Source of the DNA: Myxococcales bacterium
GTDB taxonomy: Bacteria; Myxococcota_A; Polyangia; GCA-2747355
Length of the DNA: 40,263 nucleotides
NCBI GenBank assembly: GCA_020431405.1
Contig: JAGQIK010000585.1
Span: 1-40,263 of the forward strand
Direction of reading: 5' to 3'
This document shows, piece after piece, positions 35,649 through 40,263 of this stretch (position 1 is its first letter; each line of letters starts with the position of its first letter). Below the pieces are notes generated by a model, which saw only the letters and a program-made list of their open reading frames with translations, was not told the DNA's origin and did no database searches. Made by a program: the position numbers and the translations under genes.

Positions 35649-35757
35649 GGATGCCTCCCCGATGGCTTGGCGTGAGGGGCGAGTATATCGCGACGCGCGC
35701 GAGTCAGGCGCATCGACTACAATGTTGGGCGCGACCATCGCAGCAGCGGAGGCCTTG

Positions 35758-36564
35758 ATGACTAAGAGTCGCTTACTAGCTGTTTTTGCTGTGCTAATCC
35801 TCTTTACCGGCGCGTGCTCGGACAAGCTGCCGCCGGTCGGAGACGGCGGAAAGTCCGACACCGCAACCAACGACGCCCGCACCGACGGCTCCAATCCCGG
35901 CCCTGACCAGAGCACCCCCGGCGACACCGGCACGCCAGGCGACAACGGCACACCGGGCGACACCGCGGCGCCCACCGACGGCGACATCGGCACCCCGGCC
36001 GACACCGGCACGCCTGGCGACACCACCACCCCGGCCGACACCGGCTCGCCCGTCGACACCGGGACGCCCAGTGACGGCAACATCGGCACCTGCGGCGCGC
36101 TGCGTCTTTGCGCTGCCGGCTACTTCTGCGAGTACAACACCTGCACGCCGACCAAGGCGACGATCGGCCAGTGCCGTCTCATCCCCACCGGAACCTGCGC
36201 CGCCACGACCAAGCTCGAGTGCGGGTGCAACGGCGTGACGTATTTCAATACCTGTCTACGGCAGCAGGCAAAGGTTAGCAGCGTGGCGACGGGCGTGTGC
36301 TCGACCACCGCAGCCACCTGCGGCGGCATCACATCGACAAAGTGTGCCGTCAAAGGGACCGTTTGCGTCCGGCAGGGCAGCTCGAGCTGTCCGACGATAC
36401 TTGCTACCGGAAAGTGCTGGGTGCTGCCAGCGACCTGCTCGAGCAAGGACAGCACTGGTTATCGCGACTGTTCAGCCTCCCCCGCCAAGTGCGCCTCGCT
36501 CTGCACAGCAGCCAAGTCTGGGCGCTACTACGCCGATGCGTCCTGCTTGATCAAGTTTCCCTAG
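35758..36564 (+). CDS. Lipoprotein with PGDTGT repeats and a Kazal-like domain
   Basis: Lipoprotein of 268 residues. The lipobox is LFTGACSD (Cys20); GGAGG lies about 6 bases before the ATG. A Thr/Pro/Gly/Asp spacer (about 50-108) is built from PGDTGT-type repeats encoded by imperfect 12-18-bp DNA repeats (about 35920-36075). The Cys-rich exposed part contains a Kazal-like core: CGCNGVTYFNTCLRQQAKV ending in GVC, with the cysteine spacing of Kazal-type protease inhibitors, and further cysteine pairs after it. This suggests a surface-anchored inhibitor or binding protein; inhibition is inference from the fold. It is divergent from dihydropyrimidinase with a gap of 109 bases. Confidence 0.78.
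   Translation: MTKSRLLAVFAVLILFTGACSDKLPPVGDGGKSDTATNDARTDGSNPGPDQSTPGDTGTPGDNGTPGDTAAPTDGDIGTPADTGTPGDTTTPADTGSPVDTGTPSDGNIGTCGALRLCAAGYFCEYNTCTPTKATIGQCRLIPTGTCAATTKLECGCNGVTYFNTCLRQQAKVSSVATGVCSTTAATCGGITSTKCAVKGTVCVRQGSSSCPTILATGKCWVLPATCSSKDSTGYRDCSASPAKCASLCTAAKSGRYYADASCLIKFP
35920..36075 (+). repeat. Degenerate in-frame repeats coding PGDTGT/PADTGT
   Basis: Imperfect 12-18-bp units such as CCCGGCGACACCGGCACG repeat about eight times within the lipoprotein gene and code the Thr/Pro/Asp/Gly spacer between lipobox and cysteine-rich domain. Confidence 0.65.
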
Positions 36565-36565
36565 C

Positions 36566-36764
36566 GAGCGCAGGACAGGTCCCACCCAACCGTAGGCGTG
36601 CTCGAAGCCGACCGCTCGTAGTCGTGGTTGGCTCCGCGCGCGTCGGGTTCGGCGTCGCGAGCGAAAAGCTCTGCCCTGACGATCGGCCCCTCGCGCATCA
36701 GTCGCTGCCTCAAGCCTCTCTGTGCCGCCTGGCCTTTACGCGGCCTCACCAATAATGTATGGAT
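36566..36764 (-). pseudogene. Decayed C-terminal fragment of a GNAT acetyltransferase
   Basis: On the minus strand the frame from 36764 reads ...RLMREG...ARGANHDYER, then after loss of one base continues VGFEHAYGWVGPVLRS. This aligns with the end of the intact GNAT protein at 39459-40263 (QRMLDGDAEHG..., VNRIYARVGFEHVYDSV). The start and the first two thirds are missing. It occupies most of the gap between two plus-strand lipoprotein genes. It is a paralogous remnant, not a copy, because the residues differ widely. Confidence 0.5.
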
Positions 36765-36814
36765 TTCACGACTTGCTTCAGCTTCGGGCAATTCGATAGC
36801 CACAGGAGCACACT

Positions 36815-39448
36815 GTGACCATATCCACCTGCAAGGCCTTCGCTCTCGCGCTCGCCGTTGCCCACATTGCCGGCTGCTCGCAAACAAACCCCGACTACTG
36901 CGATGAGAACACGCCGTGCGCCTCCGGACGCACCTGCAACCTGCAAAGCAGAAGCTGTGAGCCTGCGAAGGACGGCGCGATTCCACCCTCCGATGGCGCC
37001 GACAGCGGCACCGACGCCGACGCGGCGTCGAAGAAGAAGGCCAACGGCGCCGCTTGCGCAGCTCCGTCGGAATGCGAGAGCAACTCGTGCACTGATGGCG
37101 TGTGTTGTGAGTCGGCCTGCGCTGGCACCTGCCGCACCTGCAACGGCACCATGGCGGGGACCTGCGAGCTTGTCGGCGCGGGCGCCGATCCGCGCGGCGA
37201 CTGTACAGGCACCGACAGCGTCTGCGAGGGTAGCTGCGACGGACAAGGTAGCTGCACGTTCCCCGACGACACCACATCGTGCGGCGCGACGACCTGCAGC
37301 AGCGGCTCGCTCGAGACCAAGGCCTGTGACGGCAGCGGTGGCTGCAGCAGCAAGACCAACCTCTGCAACGGGTTCGCCTGCGACAGCGCCGGCACGAGCT
37401 GCAAGACGGCGTGCAGCGGAAACAGCGACTGCAACCCGCCCTTCACCTGCGTCAACAACGTTTGCGTCGCGCAGCTGCCCAACGGATCGGCCTGCGGCAC
37501 CAACGACAATGCCTGCGCCTCTGCCCACTGCGTCGACGGCGTCTGTTGTGGCTCGGCGAGCTGCAGCACGTGCAATCGCTGCAACATCGCTGGCTCGGAA
37601 GGAAGCTGCGCTGCAGTACCCAATGGCGAGCTCTGCGGCGCGACGAAGTGTGACGCCAATGCAGTCGCCGTGCTCACACCGACCTGCGGCTCGGGCAACT
37701 GCAACGACGTTTCTGCCAGCTGCGGAACATACAAGTGCAACAGCTCCGCCTCGCCCGTCGCCTGCCGCGCCGCCTGCAACGACATCAACGATTGCTCGGC
37801 GGGGAGCTACTGCGACGCGAGCAAGGCCTGCGTGCCCAAGAAGGACAACGGCATGAGCTGCACGGCGAACGGCGAGTGCAAGACCGACGCCTGCGCTAAG
37901 GAGGGCACGGCCACCTCTGGCGTCTGTTGTGACCGCGCCTGCGGCGGCGGCGCCAACGTCTGCGAGAGTTGCGCCCTCAGCGGAAAAGTCGGCACGTGCT
38001 CGTTCAAGAGCGCCGGCACGGTCTGCGGCCCCGGCGCAGACGTTTGCACCGACAACGCGACGACGCGCAGCAGCGCGACACTGCGCCAGCAATGCAGCGG
38101 CACGGCGGCGACGTGCGGCGCCAGCGGCGCCTGTCCGGCGGGCACGAAATGCAACGCCGCGAAGACGGCCTGCGCGACGAGCTGCTCCGCGCATTCGGAG
38201 TGCTGGGAAGGCATCTGCGACCTCTGGGACATCCACAACGCGCAGAACAAGTGCGCGTCACCCGCCGACACCTGCCACGTCAGCCCTGGCGGCAGCGGCA
38301 ACGGCACCTTCGGGTCGCCATTCGGAATCATCCAGAACTGCCTGGCCGCCAACAAGAAGTACGTTCGCGTCAGTGACGGCACCTATAACGAAAGCCTATC
38401 CGTAAAGAACAAAGTCGCATTGATCGCGCCACAGTCGCCCGCTGAAGCCATGGTCACAGGCAGCTTCACGAGCAACGTCATCATCCAAAGTCCGAGTGCC
38501 AGCGACGCGCTCACCGTCGACGGCAGCAAGATCGCAGGCAGCGACAAACGTGCGCTGGTCTACGGCATGCGGTTTACGAGCACCTCCGGCAGCGGTAGCG
38601 CAATCTACGTCACGCAAGCGGCGAGGGTCGACCTACTTAGCGTTGGCGCTCACGACGTCGCAGGCACGTGTATCTTCTCGGATGCTTCAGCAGCTCTCAT
38701 CGTCGCAAGCTCGGGAACAAGCCGCTGTGGCACTGGGATACTGAAGGTAGGCGGAAGTCTCGACCTGCGCGCCTCATATGTATTTGACCATCAGACCCAG
38801 GGCATCAGCGTGGGCAATGCGTCGTTGACCATGAGGTCTACAATCGTGGGCGGAAACAATGTCGGTGTAGCCATCAGCGAATCTACTGTGGACATCGATC
38901 GCGTGTACGTTCTTCAAAACAACGACAGGGGCATCGAGATCGCTGATTCCACGGCGAAGGTCACAAACACCGTGGTCGCCTCAAATGGCTCGTGGGGGAT
39001 CGTAGTCGCAACCGTCGGCGGAACGGCTCCAGGATCGAGCGCAGACTTCGGAAATGTAACCGTAGCCCACAACAACGGCGCGGCGGCCGACGTGTACTGC
39101 GACCCCGTCTCCAATGTTACCGGCCGGTTCGTTAACAGCATCATCTGGGACGACACGGGCACCGGCTTCAGTGGGTGCTCCTTTGAGTACTCGACGATCA
39201 AGACAGATAGCTCGACCCCCACGGGCCCCGGCAACAACTCCCTCGACCCGCAGTTCACCTTCCCGTCGGTCCTAGACTACACCCTCACAAGCGCCTCTCC
39301 GTGCGTCGACACCGGCTCCGACACCGGCGGCAGCATCGGCACATCGGTCATCACTGCCACAGACGTCAAAGGCAACAACCGCAAGGTCAAGGTTGGCTCG
39401 ACGTCGAGCACCATCGACCGCGGTGCGTTCGAGCGTCAGACGCCGTAG
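36815..39448 (+). CDS. Large cysteine-rich lipoprotein with C-terminal beta-helix-like domain
   Basis: Lipoprotein of 877 residues starting at GTG (36815), with AGGAG 7 bases upstream. The lipobox is HIAGCSQ (Cys21). About residues 25-490 are rich in cysteine, with at least three modules of the type C-x-S-x3-C-x-DGVCC-x-C-x-C-x2-C (SCTDGVCCESAC, HCVDGVCCGSASC, TSGVCCDRAC) as found in myxobacterial extracellular proteins. The last ~370 residues have no cysteine-rich repeats but regular short strands (LSVKNKVALIAP, ITESTVDIDRVYVLQNN-like, ITVAHNN) and match a right-handed parallel beta-helix (pectate-lyase-like). GC content and codon use drop in this last part. Likely surface-exposed; substrate or partner unknown. 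Confidence 0.82.
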   Translation: MTISTCKAFALALAVAHIAGCSQTNPDYCDENTPCASGRTCNLQSRSCEPAKDGAIPPSDGADSGTDADAASKKKANGAACAAPSECESNSCTDGVCCESACAGTCRTCNGTMAGTCELVGAGADPRGDCTGTDSVCEGSCDGQGSCTFPDDTTSCGATTCSSGSLETKACDGSGGCSSKTNLCNGFACDSAGTSCKTACSGNSDCNPPFTCVNNVCVAQLPNGSACGTNDNACASAHCVDGVCCGSASCSTCNRCNIAGSEGSCAAVPNGELCGATKCDANAVAVLTPTCGSGNCNDVSASCGTYKCNSSASPVACRAACNDINDCSAGSYCDASKACVPKKDNGMSCTANGECKTDACAKEGTATSGVCCDRACGGGANVCESCALSGKVGTCSFKSAGTVCGPGADVCTDNATTRSSATLRQQCSGTAATCGASGACPAGTKCNAAKTACATSCSAHSECWEGICDLWDIHNAQNKCASPADTCHVSPGGSGNGTFGSPFGIIQNCLAANKKYVRVSDGTYNESLSVKNKVALIAPQSPAEAMVTGSFTSNVIIQSPSASDALTVDGSKIAGSDKRALVYGMRFTSTSGSGSAIYVTQAARVDLLSVGAHDVAGTCIFSDASAALIVASSGTSRCGTGILKVGGSLDLRASYVFDHQTQGISVGNASLTMRSTIVGGNNVGVAISESTVDIDRVYVLQNNDRGIEIADSTAKVTNTVVASNGSWGIVVATVGGTAPGSSADFGNVTVAHNNGAAADVYCDPVSNVTGRFVNSIIWDDTGTGFSGCSFEYSTIKTDSSTPTGPGNNSLDPQFTFPSVLDYTLTSASPCVDTGSDTGGSIGTSVITATDVKGNNRKVKVGSTSSTIDRGAFERQTP

Positions 39449-39458
39449 CGCTTCAGCC

Positions 39459-40263
39459 CTAGCGCGCGAAGCGGATCTGCACCGAATCGTAGACGTGCTC
39501 GAAGCCAACGCGCGCGTAGATGCGGTTGACTGCGGGCGCGTCTGCGTCGGCGTAGAGACAGACGAAGCTGTTGCGGCCGTGCTCGGCGTCGCCGTCGAGC
39601 ATGCGCTGCGCTAGCGCGGCGACGCTGGCCGAGGCGTAGCCGTGGCCGCGCTGCGCTGGCGGCGTGTAGACCATGTTGATGCGGATGCCGCTGGTGGTCT
39701 TACCGGCCACCGAGTTGAGCGAGACCACCTCGTCGCCGTGCTGCCAGACGTAGACGTCGCCGGCGGCGATGCGCGCGCCGATGCGATGCTCGCGAAGCTC
39801 GCGCGTCTCGTCTTCCATCGCCATGCCGGTGTCGGCCGTGAAGCTGGCGACCCAGTCGCATAGCCGCGGCGCTTCGTCGGGGCGCGCGCGCCGCAGCTCG
39901 CCGGGGGCGGGACGCGGCGGCGGCGTGACGGTGCGCAGCAGGCGAAAGCGCATGTGCATGCGCCGCTCGGGCACGGCGTTGGGCCACAGGCGCGCGAAGG
40001 TCTCGGCGCAGGCGACGTGACCGGTGACGCCTGGTAGCGCGGGCTCGATCTCGACCATCGCTTCGGCCACTGCGCCGAGCGCGGCCTCGCCGTCGCCATG
40101 GACGATCAGCGGATAGGGCGGCGTGCGCAGCGCCACGGCGACGACGCGATCGCCGTCGTGGGCGGTGAGAAGCTGCGGGACGAGGCCGGGGATGACGTGG
40201 CGCTCGAGCTCGCCGGCGATGCCGAGCACGAGCATGGCGTCGATCTCGTTGCTGAGCAGGTAG
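39459..40263 (-). CDS. GNAT-family N-acetyltransferase (5' end outside window)
   Basis: Acyl-CoA-dependent N-acetyltransferase. The frame is open to the last base of the window (YLLSNEIDAMLVLGI precedes the first in-window ATG at 40235), so the start lies to the right. The GNAT core is in the last 130 residues: INMVYTPPAQRGHGYASASVAALAQRML (the acetyl-CoA-binding motif A, with the RGxGYA loop) and NRIYARVGFEHVYDSVQ (motif B and the usual GF ending). The N-terminal part resembles the proposed second domain of two-domain GNATs. Substrate unknown. It is convergent with the beta-helix lipoprotein gene. Confidence 0.9.
   Translation of the reverse strand, partial: YLLSNEIDAMLVLGIAGELERHVIPGLVPQLLTAHDGDRVVAVALRTPPYPLIVHGDGEAALGAVAEAMVEIEPALPGVTGHVACAETFARLWPNAVPERRMHMRFRLLRTVTPPPRPAPGELRRARPDEAPRLCDWVASFTADTGMAMEDETRELREHRIGARIAAGDVYVWQHGDEVVSLNSVAGKTTSGIRINMVYTPPAQRGHGYASASVAALAQRMLDGDAEHGRNSFVCLYADADAPAVNRIYARVGFEHVYDSVQIRFAR

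Noticed and set aside
35649-36089. N-terminal extension of dihydropyrimidinase with SAGVPMSPGVP repeats
   Set aside because: It is antisense to the lipoprotein repeat region; the ATG at 35648 has a good ribosome-binding site and starts the family sequence.

Overview
The window is GC-rich (roughly two thirds G+C by eye) and densely coding. It probably comes from a myxobacterium-like member of the Myxococcota (old Deltaproteobacteria). Supporting signs are several lipoproteins with Asp/Ala/Gly/Thr/Pro-rich spacers after the lipobox, a TIGR02996-type protein, a TPR-PEGA protein with a Gly/Ala/Thr linker, a cysteine-rich lipoprotein with a beta-helix-like tail, and a sigma54-type two-component pair. 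The assignment is inference; no rRNA or tRNA gene is present to confirm it.

Layout. 1-8497 (+): a CzcCBA-like heavy-metal RND efflux pump (outer membrane channel cut by the window edge, periplasmic adaptor, inner-membrane permease), followed by its likely regulators, a membrane sensor kinase and a sigma54-activating response regulator. 8509-12897 (-): a tightly coupled five-gene run (OPT-family transporter, two small membrane proteins, a collagen-like GDA-repeat lipoprotein, an outer-membrane beta-barrel) that looks like one envelope-spanning unit of unknown role. 12980-15796 (+): an unknown small protein, a lipoprotein and a TPR-PEGA protein. 15809-17179 (-): a secreted trypsin-like protease. 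17323-18117 (+): ttcA (tRNA 2-thiocytidine). 18107-21171 (-): a TIGR02996 protein and an SGNH-hydrolase/LamG lipoprotein. 21325-25710 (+): an AraC regulator, a TAP-like alpha/beta-hydrolase lipoprotein, and an ArsR regulator coupled to an SRPBCC-VOC-VOC fusion. 25712-26512 (-): a lytic-transglycosylase-like secreted protein. 26755-29027 (-): hppD-hmgA (tyrosine to homogentisate to maleylacetoacetate). 29109-31522 (-): a two-gene osmoprotectant-type ABC transporter. 31621-33012 (+): a nucleobase permease. 33013-33640: a 628-base non-coding region full of RNA structure. 33641-35648 (-): dihydropyrimidinase/hydantoinase and a small companion gene. 35758-39448 (+): two cysteine-rich lipoproteins, with a decayed acetyltransferase fragment between them on the other strand. 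39459-40263 (-): an intact GNAT acetyltransferase that runs off the right edge.

The most unusual parts are non-coding. (1) The region at 33.0-33.6 kb carries a Shine-Dalgarno sequence complementary to 16 bases of the 16S 3' tail, a 14-codon ORF whose end can pair back onto that Shine-Dalgarno, a series of perfect hairpins, and an 11-bp closing helix followed by nine T residues. It looks like an undescribed structured RNA. (2) A 154-bp full-length imperfect palindrome with 13-bp perfect terminal inverted repeats (26618-26771) behaves like a MITE and supplies the last codons and the stop of hmgA. (3) A palindromic operator overlaps the start codon of the ArsR gene, suggesting a leaderless, autoregulated transcript.
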